64,000 nt of DNA from Pseudomonas sp. ACM7 (GTDB lineage: Bacteria; Pseudomonadota; Gammaproteobacteria; Pseudomonadales; Pseudomonadaceae), in NCBI RefSeq assembly GCF_004136015.1, contig NZ_CP024866.1:3654354-3718353 (forward strand), in the 5' to 3' direction. The position numbers were made by a program, and so were the translations under genes. Positions 51,642 to 62,101 of the stretch are shown here, in pieces (the first letter of the stretch is position 1; every line of letters begins with the position of its first letter). The notes beneath the pieces were generated by a model. The model was not told the DNA's origin. It was given only the letters and a program-made list of their open reading frames with translations, and searched no databases.

Positions 51642-51815
51642 TCATAGCGTCAGGTAACTGATAAGTCGGCTCAACAGGCCTAAACCAATGGTCACTGCCA
51701 ACACCACCACCAGGAGCATCCACGGCCGGAAAGGCCGGCGCTCGACTCGGTGCTGGGACAGTTGCAGGTACTCTTCGACATGCTTTTGGTCGTCGGGGTT
51801 CAGGCGGCTGGTCAT
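51642..51815 (-). CDS. DUF3094 small membrane protein
   Basis: 57-residue protein: MTSRLNPDDQKHVEEYLQLSQHRVERRPF then one membrane helix (WMLLVVVLAVTIGLGLLSRL). Matches the Pseudomonas DUF3094 family and PA4537's position. Function unknown; lies between ndh and the MOSC gene. Confidence 0.85.
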   Translation of the reverse strand: MTSRLNPDDQKHVEEYLQLSQHRVERRPFRPWMLLVVVLAVTIGLGLLSRLISYLTL

Positions 51816-51870
51816 ATTGGGCCTCGTCAGGGGGTAGACGTTGCTAAATGTGTAGAAGCTACAGCAGGTT

Positions 51871-52398
51871 TTAGCCCACATTGAACGGAGCATAGCCGCT
51901 GGCAGGAATGGGCTCGACGCTCACCGTATCGTCCAGGCGAATGATTCCACTTTGTAACACCCGGGCGGTGATTCCGCCATGTCCGCGAACGGCCTGAAAG
52001 GTCCCGGGGCCGAGGTTATTCTCGAGGCGGGCGCAGGGTTGGCACCAGCCGGTGGTTTCGAAAATCGCCTGGCCAATCCTGAAGCGTCGGCCCTTGAGGC
52101 TGAAGAGATTGATGCCGCTGACGACGATGTTGCGCCGCAAATCCTGCGCTAACACCGGTTGATCCGCCGGGCGGCCCATCAGTGAGTTGATCACCGCCAG
52201 ATGCTCCCATTGCATCAGCGTGACCTGCCGCGCATTGCGTACGCCGGGACGCGTGTGATCACCGGTCAAACCGGCTTCAAGCCGTGCCTCCACGGCATCG
52301 AGTTCGATCATTTGAGAACGTGATTTCGGCCGCACGCCGATCCAACGAACGCGACCCGTTTGCGGCACTTCGGCAATCAGTTCCTGCAATGGACTCAC
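51871..52398 (-). CDS. MOSC domain protein
   Basis: 175-residue protein with a MOSC (molybdenum cofactor sulfurase C-terminal) fold: RVRWIGVRPKSRSQM, GDHTRPGVRNARQVTLMQWEHL, and the conserved Cys in GWCQPCARLENNLGPGTF. MOSC proteins carry sulfur for metal cofactors, but this one's substrate is unknown. Overlaps the DUF1780 stop (ATGA) and is probably co-transcribed with it. Confidence 0.88.
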   Translation of the reverse strand: MSPLQELIAEVPQTGRVRWIGVRPKSRSQMIELDAVEARLEAGLTGDHTRPGVRNARQVTLMQWEHLAVINSLMGRPADQPVLAQDLRRNIVVSGINLFSLKGRRFRIGQAIFETTGWCQPCARLENNLGPGTFQAVRGHGGITARVLQSGIIRLDDTVSVEPIPASGYAPFNVG

Positions 52399-53021
52399 AG
52401 GCTGATCCCGACATCGAAAACAATGCTGCGACCCAGGTTGCTGCGCAGGAAATCCGGTGCGTCCGGGTGCGCAAACAGCACACGGGCGAAGGTCGGACCG
52501 ACCAGCGACAACGAGCGCCAGCCCTGGCGCAGGTATTCGGTCGGCGGCGGGAAATGGCTGTTGAGGTCCAGCACTTCGCGCTTGAGGCTGGCGAAGGCGA
52601 TGATGTCAAGTTCGCCCAGGTCCATGCCGCGTTCTTTGTAGTTGTGCGCTTTTTTGCGCAAGGTCGGCGCCAGTCTCAGCAAGAATTCATTCGCCGGAAT
52701 GCGCCGGGGCTTGGCCTCGCGGCGCACCAGCGAACTCAGAGAAAACGCGCTGCGCCGGCGTTGCAGCTCATCGCGCCATTCATCGTTGAGGCGCCGACCT
52801 TCATCGAGTACGAAAAACACTTCGAAACTGGCGTCACGAAACAGCACGTCCGGCGGCTCCCCGGCCGGGGCGAATTCGTCGGCGCGATAGGGAATGTTCA
52901 GGCCTTGCAGCAGGCGCTGACAGACCCAACGCTCACGCTCCCATTTGCGGGCATTGGACAGGAACGCGTTGGCTTGCTCGGCCGCGATGGTCAGCAGGCG
53001 TAAATAATCTGAGTCATCCAT
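52395..53021 (-). CDS. DUF1780 protein
   Basis: 208-residue soluble protein; MDDSDYLRLLTIAAEQANAFLSNARKWERERWVC at the N-terminus, then VFFVLDEGRRLNDEWRDELQRRRSAFSLSSLVRREAKP, typical of DUF1780 (PA4535). Structure known in P. aeruginosa, function not. Start at 53021. First gene of the DUF1780-MOSC-DUF3094-ndh strand, near the divergent benK region. Confidence 0.85.
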   Translation of the reverse strand: MDDSDYLRLLTIAAEQANAFLSNARKWERERWVCQRLLQGLNIPYRADEFAPAGEPPDVLFRDASFEVFFVLDEGRRLNDEWRDELQRRRSAFSLSSLVRREAKPRRIPANEFLLRLAPTLRKKAHNYKERGMDLGELDIIAFASLKREVLDLNSHFPPPTEYLRQGWRSLSLVGPTFARVLFAHPDAPDFLRSNLGRSIVFDVGISL

Positions 53022-53145
53022 AAGCCCAAGCTTAGCGTTCAAATGTGATCGCAAAAAAGACAATTTGTCGGAGAGGGTCAGATCTGCCGGATCTGCGGCG
53101 CGCCATGCCCGCGACAATCCTCATCCCACGCCCGGTTCAGGGCAT

Positions 53146-53181
53146 TGCACAAAACGGATAGCGATCTGCGCAAAGCGGATA
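53146..53181 (+). promoter_or_regulatory. XylS/BenR-type tandem operator of benKEF
   Basis: Two direct repeats with 21-bp period: TGCA-N6-GGATA (53146-53160) and TGCG-N6-GGATA (53167-53181), the spacing of the classic Pm/PbenA sites TGCA-N6-GGNTA. A -10-like TACCCT starts 22 bp after the second copy (53203-53208), as in XylS-activated promoters. Start codon of benK is 63 bp further. The AraC-family regulator itself is not in the window. Confidence 0.75.
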
Positions 53182-53270
53182 TTGCCCCGTGCCTGTCGCC
53201 TCTACCCTCGGCTGTACGGACGTAAGCCGCTTTACCGACGCTCTAAAAATAACAACAAGAGATAAATGCC

Positions 53271-54638
53271 ATGCGCAAGATCGACGTACATGAGGTTATC
53301 GACAACGCACGATTCAACCGCTTTCACTGGATGGTGCTGTTCTGGTGTGCCCTGATCATCATTTTCGACGGTTACGATTTGGTGATCTACGGCGTGGTGC
53401 TGCCGATGCTGATGAAAGAGTGGGGGCTCAGTCCTCTGCAAGCCGGCGCACTGGGCAGTTATGCACTGTTCGGGATGATGTTCGGCGCGCTGTTCTTCGG
53501 CCCGCTGTCGGACAAGATCGGCCGCAAAAAAGCCATCACGATCTGCGTGATGCTGTTCAGCGGTTTTACCGTACTCAATGGTTTTGCCCGCAACCCCACC
53601 GAGTTTGGTATTTGCCGGTTCATTGCCGGGCTTGGCATTGGCGGGGTGATGCCCAACGTCGTGGCGCTGATGAACGAGTACGCGCCGAAGAAAATCCGCA
53701 GCACGCTGGTGGCAATCATGTTCAGCGGCTACTCGGTGGGCGGCATGCTCTCGGCGGGGCTCGGTATCGTGCTGATCCCGAGTTTTGGCTGGCAATCGGT
53801 GTTTTACGTGGCGGTGCTGCCGTTGCTGTTGTTGCCGTTGATCATGTACTTCCTGCCCGAGTCGGTGGGTTTCATGCTGCGCCAGGGGCGCAATGAAGAG
53901 GCGCGCAACATCCTGCAGCGGATTGACCCGGCGTATGTCTCGCAAACCAGCGATCAACTGCACATGAGCGAAGTGAAGGGCACCGGCACCCCGGTGTTGC
54001 AACTGTTTCGCGAAGGTCGTGCGCTGCGCACGCTGATGTTGTGGCTGGCGTTTTTCTGCTGCTTGCTGATGGTCTACGCCTTGAGTTCGTGGCTGCCAAA
54101 ATTGATGGCCAACGCCGGTTACAGCCTGGGCTCGAGTCTGTCGTTCCTGCTGGTGCTCAACTTCGGCGCCATTTTCGGCGCGGTCGGTGGCGGTGTCCTG
54201 GGGGACAAGCTCAACCTGCCGCGGGTGTTGGCGGTGTTCTTCGCCGTGGCTGCGGTGTCGATCACCTTGCTGGGTTTCAACAGCCCGATGCCGCTGTTGT
54301 ACTTGCTGATCGCCATCGCCGGCGCCACCACCATCGGCTCACAGATTCTGTTGTACGCCTGCGCCGCGCAGTTCTACTCCATGACCATTCGCTCCACCGG
54401 TTTGGGTTGGGCGTCGGGCATCGGGCGCAACGGTGCCATCGTCGGACCGCTGCTGGGCGGTGCGCTACTCGGGATCAGCCTGCCGCTGCAACTTAACTTC
54501 ATGGCCTTTGCCTTGCCCGGTGCGGTGGCCGCGATTGCCATGACCGTGTTCGCCATCAGCAGTCGGCGCAGTGCTAAACAAGCGCTGTCGGGCCTGCGCC
54601 ACGGTTCGCCCGACGGGGCTGTTGGCGACGTTTCATGA
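53271..54638 (+). CDS. benK: Aromatic acid/H+ symporter (AAHS, MFS), BenK-like
   Basis: 455-residue transporter, twelve helices. The AAHS N-terminus with WMVLFWCALIIIFDGYDLVIYG (the Asp-Gly-Tyr-Asp motif needed for aromatic acid binding), GPLSDKIGRKKAI (MFS motif A) and ICRFIAGLGIGGVMPNVVALMNEYAPKK are clear. Substrate benzoate or a hydroxylated relative, inferred from its BenE and BenF neighbours. PcaK-like 4-hydroxybenzoate transport is the main alternative. The stop overlaps the benE ATG. Confidence 0.87.
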   Translation: MRKIDVHEVIDNARFNRFHWMVLFWCALIIIFDGYDLVIYGVVLPMLMKEWGLSPLQAGALGSYALFGMMFGALFFGPLSDKIGRKKAITICVMLFSGFTVLNGFARNPTEFGICRFIAGLGIGGVMPNVVALMNEYAPKKIRSTLVAIMFSGYSVGGMLSAGLGIVLIPSFGWQSVFYVAVLPLLLLPLIMYFLPESVGFMLRQGRNEEARNILQRIDPAYVSQTSDQLHMSEVKGTGTPVLQLFREGRALRTLMLWLAFFCCLLMVYALSSWLPKLMANAGYSLGSSLSFLLVLNFGAIFGAVGGGVLGDKLNLPRVLAVFFAVAAVSITLLGFNSPMPLLYLLIAIAGATTIGSQILLYACAAQFYSMTIRSTGLGWASGIGRNGAIVGPLLGGALLGISLPLQLNFMAFALPGAVAAIAMTVFAISSRRSAKQALSGLRHGSPDGAVGDVS

Positions 54639-55855
54639 GAGCGTTCGTCCGGGACTTTTCCCTGTCTGCGGCAGTCGCCGGATTTATCGCCACGGTGATT
54701 TCCTACGCAGGCCCGTTGGTGATCATCTTCCAGGCCGCCGAGACCGCGCACCTCTCGCGGGAGGTGCTGTCTTCCTGGGTCTGGGCGATTTCCATCGGCA
54801 GCGCCGTGCTCGGCATCGGTCTGAGCCTGCGTTACCGCGTCCCGGTGATCATCGCGTGGTCGGCGCCGGGTTCGGCGTTGCTGGTGGCGCTGTTGCCAGG
54901 GATCTCCATGCCGGAGGCGGTGGGTGCCTATCTGGTCAGCAGCCTGATTATTTTTCTGGTCGGGGTGTCGGGGGCGTTTGACCGGATCATCGGCAAACTG
55001 CCCGCGGCGATTGCGGCAGCGATGCTGGCGGGGATTCTGTTCAGCTTCGGCACCGGCTTATTCGTCTCGTTGCAGGGCAAGCCGCTGCTGGTGCTGGCGA
55101 TGTTCGTCACGTACCTGATCTGCAAACGGTTGATGCCGCGGTATGCGGTGTTGATGGTGCTGCTGGTGGGCTGCTCGATGGCTTTTCTCGCCGGTGATTT
55201 GCACAGCGAGGCGTTGGTGATCGGGTTGGCCACGCCGGTGTGGATCACGCCCGCCTTCAGCCTGAGCGCGACGCTGAATATCGCCTTGCCGCTGGTGATG
55301 GTGGCGCTGACCGGCCAGTTCGTTCCCGGCATGGCGGTGCTGCGCGCCAGCGGTTACGCAACACCGGCCGGCCCGATCATCGCCAGCAGTGCGGTGGGCA
55401 CGGCGTTGTTGGCACCGTTCGGTTGCCATGGGCTGAATCTGGCAGCCATCACCGCGGCGATTTGTACCGGGCGCGAGGCCCATGAAGATGCCGGCAAACG
55501 CTATGTGGCCGGGGTTGTGGGCGGGCTGTGTTACCTGGTGCTGGGTATTTTCGGCGCGACCCTGGTTTCACTGTTTTCGGCGTTCCCCAAAGAACTGATC
55601 GCAGCCCTGGCCGGGCTGGCGCTGTTCGCCGCGATTGCCTGGGCCTTGGCCGGCGCAATGGCCGTGCCGGGTGATCGCGAAGCCGCGTTGGTGACTTTTC
55701 TGACCACCGCGTCGGGCATGTCGTTGTTGGGCTTGTCCGCTGCATTTTGGGGGCTGATTTTCGGCATGGTTACGCACTTGTTGTTAAACGCCCGTCGTCC
55801 CGTTCCCCGCAGCGAATCCGCTGTGGCTGAAGCACTTCAACCTGTCGATCAATAA
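54635..55855 (+). CDS. benE: Benzoate/H+ symporter BenE
   Basis: 406-residue polytopic inner-membrane protein of the BenE family: FSLSAAVAGFIATVISYAGPLVIIFQAAE at the start, PVIIAWSAPGSALLVAL, FVPGMAVLRASGY, APFGCHGLNLAAITAAICTG. Family members import benzoate. Translationally coupled to benK (ATGA). Confidence 0.93.
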   Translation: MRAFVRDFSLSAAVAGFIATVISYAGPLVIIFQAAETAHLSREVLSSWVWAISIGSAVLGIGLSLRYRVPVIIAWSAPGSALLVALLPGISMPEAVGAYLVSSLIIFLVGVSGAFDRIIGKLPAAIAAAMLAGILFSFGTGLFVSLQGKPLLVLAMFVTYLICKRLMPRYAVLMVLLVGCSMAFLAGDLHSEALVIGLATPVWITPAFSLSATLNIALPLVMVALTGQFVPGMAVLRASGYATPAGPIIASSAVGTALLAPFGCHGLNLAAITAAICTGREAHEDAGKRYVAGVVGGLCYLVLGIFGATLVSLFSAFPKELIAALAGLALFAAIAWALAGAMAVPGDREAALVTFLTTASGMSLLGLSAAFWGLIFGMVTHLLLNARRPVPRSESAVAEALQPVDQ

Positions 55856-55870
55856 AAATAAGAAAAAAAA

Positions 55871-57139
55871 ATGAAACAGATTCTTCCAACAACCGGTTCA
55901 GTGTTGTCCATGGCTGTCGTCTCGAGTTTCTCCGCCGGTGCGATGGCGGCCGAGAGTGGCTTCATCGAAGACACCACCGCCACCTTGCAAGCACGCAATT
56001 ACTACTTCAGCAGGGACTTTTCCGACATCGTCGGGGCCAACCAACAATCGAAGGCCGAAGAGTGGGCGCAGGGCTTCATCCTCAACGTCAAATCCGGTTA
56101 CACCCAAGGCCCCGTCGGTTTTGGTGTGGATGTCATTGGCCTACTCGGCCTCAAACTCGACAGCAGCCCGGACCGGGTCAATACCGGTTTGCTGCCGGTG
56201 CAGGGTGATGGGCGCGCGGCGAATGATTACAGCCGTCTGGAAGGCGCGTTGAAGGTGCGTTTCTCCAAAACCGAACTGAAGGTGGGTGAGCTGCAACCCA
56301 ACCTGCCGGTGCTGGCCTTCAGCGATATCCGTTTGCTGCCGCCCAGCTATCAGGGTGCGAGCATCAGCTCAAACGAGATCAATGGCCTGACCTTGCAAGG
56401 TGGCCACTTGAGTTCCACCAGCCTGCGCAACGAGGCTGGCGACGAAAAGATGCAAGCCATGCTCGGTCATGTACCGCAGCGTCAGGTCAGCAGTGATGGC
56501 TTCAACTTTGCCGGCGCCGATTACGTTTTCAACGATAAACGCAGTTCGGTCAGCGCCTGGTTCGGGCAACTGGAAGATATCTACAACCAGCGTTTCCTCG
56601 GCCTCAAGCACAGCGAGCCACTTGGTAACTGGATACTGGGCGCCAACCTCGGGTATTACGATTCGCGCGAAGACGGCAAAAAGCTGCTGGGTAACATCGA
56701 CAACCAGGCGTTCTTCTCCTTGCTGTCGGCCAAGCGTGGCGGCCACACGTTCTATGTCGGTTATCAGGGCATGTTCGGCGACAGCGCCTTCCCCCGAGTG
56801 TTTGCCAACATCAGCCCACTGGGTAACGAGGTGCCGACCTACGAGTTCGCCTTCACCGATGAGCGCTCCTGGCAGGCGCGTTACGACTACGATTTCGCGG
56901 CCCTCGGCGTGCCGGGGTTGACCAGCACCGTGCGCTACATCACCGGCAACAATGTCGATACCGGCAAAGGGTTCGAGGGCAAGGACCGCGAACGCGATCT
57001 GGACATCGGCTATGTGCTGCAGAGCGGCAGCCTCAAAGGCCTCGGGATCCGCGTGCGCAACGCGATGGCTCGCTCCAACTACCGCAGTGATATCGACGAA
57101 AACCGCTTGATCCTCAGCTACACATGGACGCTGCTATGA
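55871..57139 (+). CDS. benF: OprD-family porin, BenF-like
   Basis: 422-residue outer-membrane channel, OccK/OprD subfamily. Signal peptide [26 protein letters not shown], then [43 protein letters not shown], and the final strand [10 protein letters not shown]. BenF of P. fluorescens Pf-5 has a known structure and uptake of benzoate-like acids is the family expectation. It starts 15 bp after benE with no clear RBS (poly-A stretch) and its TGA overlaps the next ATG. Confidence 0.88.
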   Translation: MKQILPTTGSVLSMAVVSSFSAGAMAAESGFIEDTTATLQARNYYFSRDFSDIVGANQQSKAEEWAQGFILNVKSGYTQGPVGFGVDVIGLLGLKLDSSPDRVNTGLLPVQGDGRAANDYSRLEGALKVRFSKTELKVGELQPNLPVLAFSDIRLLPPSYQGASISSNEINGLTLQGGHLSSTSLRNEAGDEKMQAMLGHVPQRQVSSDGFNFAGADYVFNDKRSSVSAWFGQLEDIYNQRFLGLKHSEPLGNWILGANLGYYDSREDGKKLLGNIDNQAFFSLLSAKRGGHTFYVGYQGMFGDSAFPRVFANISPLGNEVPTYEFAFTDERSWQARYDYDFAALGVPGLTSTVRYITGNNVDTGKGFEGKDRERDLDIGYVLQSGSLKGLGIRVRNAMARSNYRSDIDENRLILSYTWTLL

Positions 57140-57783
57140 ACCCTGAAAAAGAACAGCCACCGCACAAAATCGGCTTGCAGGTCACGCTGGAGCAATTGAC
57201 CGAGTCCGTGCTGCAAACCGAGGAAGACATGCGCTTTGCCAATCAACTGGCGCGCACGGCAGGTGAACGGGTGAAGGCGAGTGCGCTGAGCATGTAGGCT
57301 TCGGCCAGTGTGCTGGAAGATCTGAACCTCTCCATGCAGCGTCTGGATCAAGTGTTCGACGAGCTCGGCAGTCAGTCGATGCGCATCGGCGCGATTGTCG
57401 GCAGCATCCAGGACATTTCCCGTCAGACCAACCTGTTGGCGTTGAACGCAGCCATTGAGGCGGCGAGGGCGGGCAGCCATGGCCGAGGGGTTGCGGTGGT
57501 GGCCGATGAGGTGCGCAATCTCTCGCGTCAGGCAGCGGACTCCAGTGCGCAGATCCGGCAAATCGCTACGGGGCTGGAACAGTCCGCTGAACAGGCACGC
57601 CAAGGTCTTCAGCAGTTGTCCGGCTCTACACGTCTGGGCCTGGAAAAGGCCGGAGTGGCCCTGCACTCGATGGGCGAACTGCAAAGCGGTGCGGTTGCCA
57701 GGGTCGAGGTGGTCGAACGCATCATGGCGCGCCTGACCGGCCTGCATGATCTGGCCTTGCAGGCGAAACGAATGATCGTGTGA
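57136..57783 (+). pseudogene. Short chemoreceptor signalling-domain protein with an in-frame amber codon
   Basis: The frame begins ATG at 57136, overlapping benF's stop, and after 53 codons meets TAG at 57295; the same frame then runs open to 57783. The joined product would be 215 residues, with no transmembrane helix or sensor domain: a coiled-coil start (residues 14-80) and the MCP tip [21 protein letters not shown] with [22 protein letters not shown]. The context CTGAGC ATG TAG GCT suggests a CAG-to-TAG change. A GTG at 57310 could start a 157-residue remnant. Read-through is possible but unsupported. Confidence 0.85.
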
Positions 57784-57801
57784 GTCGTGCGGTGCCAGTG
57801 A

Positions 57802-58044
57802 TTACAGGTTGCTCGTGCAATCACCCATGACCTCGTACGTCACGTGATGAGTCTGGCCTTGATGATCGACATACTCCATGGTCGCAGGCACAACCCCGCA
57901 GGCGGTCGCGGTGTCCGACACTGAAACGACCTTGGCGATGTCCAGCGGCTGTGCCGGGTTGTACGAGGTAGCGGCGGGCTCGTTGCCGGCGGCCATGGCC
58001 GAGGTGGCGACAACGGTCAGAAACAGGCTGATCGGGGTTTTCAT
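57802..58044 (-). CDS. DUF2790 small exported protein
   Basis: 80-residue protein with signal peptide MKTPISLFLTVVATSAMAA, then YNPAQPLDIAKVVSVSDTATACGVVPATMEYVDHQGQTHHVTYEVMGDC, the DUF2790 pattern with two Cys. Such proteins in Pseudomonas often respond to metals, but this one's role is unknown. Convergent with the chemoreceptor remnant. Confidence 0.85.
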   Translation of the reverse strand: MKTPISLFLTVVATSAMAAGNEPAATSYNPAQPLDIAKVVSVSDTATACGVVPATMEYVDHQGQTHHVTYEVMGDCTSNL

Positions 58045-58165
58045 TTTTCCGTGCTCCGTGTTGATTCCGATACCTGAATTCTAGTCTTTGCCCGCGACCG
58101 ATAAAGGGGCCAGCGCCTGATGCAGCCTTACATGAAACGTAACAGTCACCGCCCCTGGAGGGCTT

Positions 58166-59098
58166 ATGGATCTGCTCAATAACTTGCGGGTGTTCGTCCG
58201 CGTGGTGGACTGCGCAAGTTTTACCGCCGCCGCCGATGCGCTGGACCTGTCGACCGCGCAAGTGTCGCGGCTGGTGGCGGATCTGGAGCAGCATGTGCAA
58301 GCGCGCTTGCTGCAACGCACCACGCGGCGATTGAGCCTGACCGAGGCCGGTGAACGCTTTTTAGTGCGCAGTCGGCAAATACTCGAAGAAATGGAGGTGG
58401 CAACGGCAGAGGCCCGTGGCGCCCATCTCAAACCGAGTGGACGGCTGCGGGTTCACAGCATGAATGGCCTGGGTGTGCTGATCACGCCATTGATCGCCCG
58501 TTACAGCGAGCTTTACCCTGATGTGGTGTTCGAGCTGACGCTGTCACAGCGCAATCCCGATCCGCTGGAGGAAGGGCACGATGTGGTGATTTCGATTGCC
58601 CATGAACTGGCCGATTCGCAATTGGTCGCCCAGGCCATCGGGCAGATTTACAGCGTGCCCTGCGCCTCCCCGCAATACCTGCAACGGCATGGCGTGCCGC
58701 ACACACCAATGGCGCTGAACGATCATCGGTGCCTGCGCATGCTCGACCCGTTGTACAGCGATGAATGGGTGTTCCGAGACGAAGAGGGCGAGCATGCCGT
58801 CAGCCCGGCCCAAACCTTTCAGTGCAACGTCGCCGAGTCGATGGTCAAGGCGTCGGAGGCCGGTATGGGGATCAGCCTGATTCCGTTCTACACCGCGACG
58901 CGCCCCTTGAGCGATGGCACCTTGTTGCGCTTGCTGCCGGCCTGGCGCCCCCGTGAGCGCAATGTGTATGCGTTGTACCCGTCGCGGCGATTTCTCGATG
59001 CCAAGGTCCGGACCTGGGTGGATTTTCTCAAGGCCGAATTACCCAAGCTATTCGCCGAACACGAGGCGGTGATGAACGATCCACGGCATTGGGCCTGA
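58166..59098 (+). CDS. LysR-family transcriptional regulator
   Basis: 310-residue regulator. N-terminal HTH (LLNNLRVFVRVVDCASFTAAADALDLSTAQVSRLVADLEQHVQARLLQRTTRRLSLTEAGERF) then a periplasmic-binding-like effector domain. CrgA-like subgroup by the RRLSLTEAGERF...EEMEVATAEA pattern. It is convergent with dctM (23 bp apart), and divergent from DUF2790. Target may be either neighbour; not determinable here. Start follows GGAGGG. Confidence 0.92.
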   Translation: MDLLNNLRVFVRVVDCASFTAAADALDLSTAQVSRLVADLEQHVQARLLQRTTRRLSLTEAGERFLVRSRQILEEMEVATAEARGAHLKPSGRLRVHSMNGLGVLITPLIARYSELYPDVVFELTLSQRNPDPLEEGHDVVISIAHELADSQLVAQAIGQIYSVPCASPQYLQRHGVPHTPMALNDHRCLRMLDPLYSDEWVFRDEEGEHAVSPAQTFQCNVAESMVKASEAGMGISLIPFYTATRPLSDGTLLRLLPAWRPRERNVYALYPSRRFLDAKVRTWVDFLKAELPKLFAEHEAVMNDPRHWA

Positions 59099-59121
59099 CG
59101 GCCCGGAGCTGCTCATCCCGG

Positions 59122-60405
59122 TTACGTCATCCCCAGCCAGTTCGGCAGCACCAGCGAAATCCACGGTACGTAGGTGATCAGTATCAGGAACAGCAACAGG
59201 ATAACCAGCCAAGGCATGGCTGCACGGATGGTGGCCGCCAGCGACATGCCGGTCACCGCCGAGGTGACGAACAGATTCAGCCCCACGGGCGGGGTAATCA
59301 GGCCGATCTCCAGGTTCACCACCATGATGATGCCCAAGTGAATCGGGTCGATCCCCAGCTGCACGGCAATCGGAAACAGGATCGGCGCCAGGATCAGGAT
59401 GATTGCCGAGGGTTCCATGAACGCCCCTGCCACCAACAACACGATGTTCACTACGAGCAGGAATGTCACTGGCGTCAGGCCCACGCCGATGACCCAGGCG
59501 GTGATTTGTTGAGGTAATTGCTCGGTGGTCAATACATGGGCGAAGAGCATGGCATTGGCGATGATAAACATCAGCATGATGCTCAGCTTGGCGGATTCGA
59601 GCAGCACTTTCGGCGTTTCGCGAAAAGTCATGTCCTTGTAGACGAACAGCGCAACGAACCCCGAGTAGACCGCCGCTACTGCCGCCGCCTCGGTCGGGGT
59701 GAACATCCCGGAGTAAATGCCGCCCAGGATGATCACCATGAGCAACAAGCCCCAGATGGCCTTGCGTGCTGCCGTCAACCACTCACGGACAGTCGCCCGC
59801 GGCATGGCGGGCAGGTTTTTCCTGACGGCGACGACGTAGATGGCAATCATCAAGAAAGTACCCAGCAACAGCCCCGGCACCACGCCGGCCATGAACAGCT
59901 TGCCGACCGAGGTTTCCGTCGCCGCGGCATACACCACCATCACAATGGAGGGAGGAATAAGAATGCCCAGCGTGCCGGCGTTGCACACAATACCGGCACC
60001 GAACGCCTGTGGATAACCGGAGCGGACCATGCCCGCGATGGCGATGGAGCCCACGGCGGCTACCGTGGCGGGGCTTGAGCCGGACAGCGCGGCGAACAGC
60101 ATGCACGCCAATACGGCCGCGATGGCCAGGCCGCCGCGAATATGACCGACGCAAGCGTTGGCAAAATCGATCAAGCGCCGTGCCACGCCGCCCGTGGTCA
60201 TGAAGGCGCCGGCCAGCAAAAAGAACGGGATCGCCAGCAAGGTGTAGTGCTCGGACGTCTCGAACAACTTGATGGCCAGTGAACGCACGGAGTCAGGGCT
60301 GAAAAGGATGATCGTCAGCGAACCGGCCAAGCCAAGGGAAATGGCGATCGGTACGCCGATAAACATCAGCACGAACAGAGCAACAAAGAGGAAAAGAATG
60401 GTCAT
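59122..60405 (-). CDS. dctM: TRAP transporter large permease DctM
   Basis: 427-residue inner-membrane subunit carrying solute with Na+ or H+. Twelve-helix DctM pattern: FVLMFIGVPIAISLGLAG, LLAIPFFLLAGAFMTTGGVARRLIDFA, GLITPPVGLNLFVTSAV. Overlaps dctQ by ATGA. Together with DctP and DctQ it imports C4-dicarboxylates in the known cases. Confidence 0.94.
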   Translation of the reverse strand: MTILFLFVALFVLMFIGVPIAISLGLAGSLTIILFSPDSVRSLAIKLFETSEHYTLLAIPFFLLAGAFMTTGGVARRLIDFANACVGHIRGGLAIAAVLACMLFAALSGSSPATVAAVGSIAIAGMVRSGYPQAFGAGIVCNAGTLGILIPPSIVMVVYAAATETSVGKLFMAGVVPGLLLGTFLMIAIYVVAVRKNLPAMPRATVREWLTAARKAIWGLLLMVIILGGIYSGMFTPTEAAAVAAVYSGFVALFVYKDMTFRETPKVLLESAKLSIMLMFIIANAMLFAHVLTTEQLPQQITAWVIGVGLTPVTFLLVVNIVLLVAGAFMEPSAIILILAPILFPIAVQLGIDPIHLGIIMVVNLEIGLITPPVGLNLFVTSAVTGMSLAATIRAAMPWLVILLLFLILITYVPWISLVLPNWLGMT

Positions 60406-61034
60406 TTCTTGTCGTCCTCATGCTCGGTCAGTTTCAACACATCCGCGGCCTCATCGGCCAGGCCCAGGCCTGTTTGGCGGTTTTGCACGATGCGCACCAG
60501 GATTTCGGCAAAACGGATGAATACCAAGGCAAAACCCACGGGCACGATCAGCCCTATGTGCCATTGCATGATGCCGTAATGACCAAGGTCTTCAGCGCCG
60601 ATTCCGGCGATGAACAAGGTTTGAATCCATTCGAAACTGGCGACGCTGAGCAGGCCTGCATAGGCCAGGCTGCAAAGGCAGGCAATGATGCCGATGATTC
60701 TCTGAACCGGTTTGCTGGCCAGTTTCACCAAGGCGTCGACACCGATATGCCCGGCCGTGCGCACCCCGTAGGACAAGCCAAAAAAGATCAGCCAGGCGAA
60801 CAGGGCTTTGGTCAGCGAAATGCTCCACGTCATCGCCTGGGCCATCCCCATGACGCTGTCGCCAATCGCGAATAACGGTTCACTGGCGCTCGGCCAAGCG
60901 TCGGCGAAGCTGTAGAAAACGCTATAGAGGTTGTTCAGGATGACGTAAACGAATGTCACCAGCGTCATTGCCGCCAGCAGGAAAACAATGAAGCCTTCTT
61001 CAAAGTGGTCCCAGATGCGCCGCAAGGCATTCAT
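60402..61034 (-). CDS. dctQ: TRAP transporter small permease DctQ
   Basis: 210-residue four-helix subunit: FEEGFIVFLLAAMTLVTFVYVILNNLY, WSISLTKALFAWLIFFGLSYGVRTAGHIGVDAL. Start at 61034 (MNALRRIW) with GGGAG upstream; 61043 would add three residues. The longer frame to 61178 has no family support. Confidence 0.92.
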   Translation of the reverse strand: MNALRRIWDHFEEGFIVFLLAAMTLVTFVYVILNNLYSVFYSFADAWPSASEPLFAIGDSVMGMAQAMTWSISLTKALFAWLIFFGLSYGVRTAGHIGVDALVKLASKPVQRIIGIIACLCSLAYAGLLSVASFEWIQTLFIAGIGAEDLGHYGIMQWHIGLIVPVGFALVFIRFAEILVRIVQNRQTGLGLADEAADVLKLTEHEDDKK

Positions 61035-61071
61035 GAGTGGCATCTCCCGATCGAGTGACGACCCTGAAACA

Positions 61072-61096
61072 GGGGCCGCCCTTTCGAGCGGCGCCC
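61072..61096 (-). other. Intercistronic hairpin between dctP and dctQ
   Basis: GGGGCCGCC...GCGGCGCCC stem with one bulged base, no T-run. Such structures after a binding-protein gene often protect the upstream mRNA and lower expression of the permeases. Inference only. Confidence 0.4.
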
Positions 61097-61105
61097 ATAG
61101 GTAGA

Positions 61106-62101
<996 letters not shown>

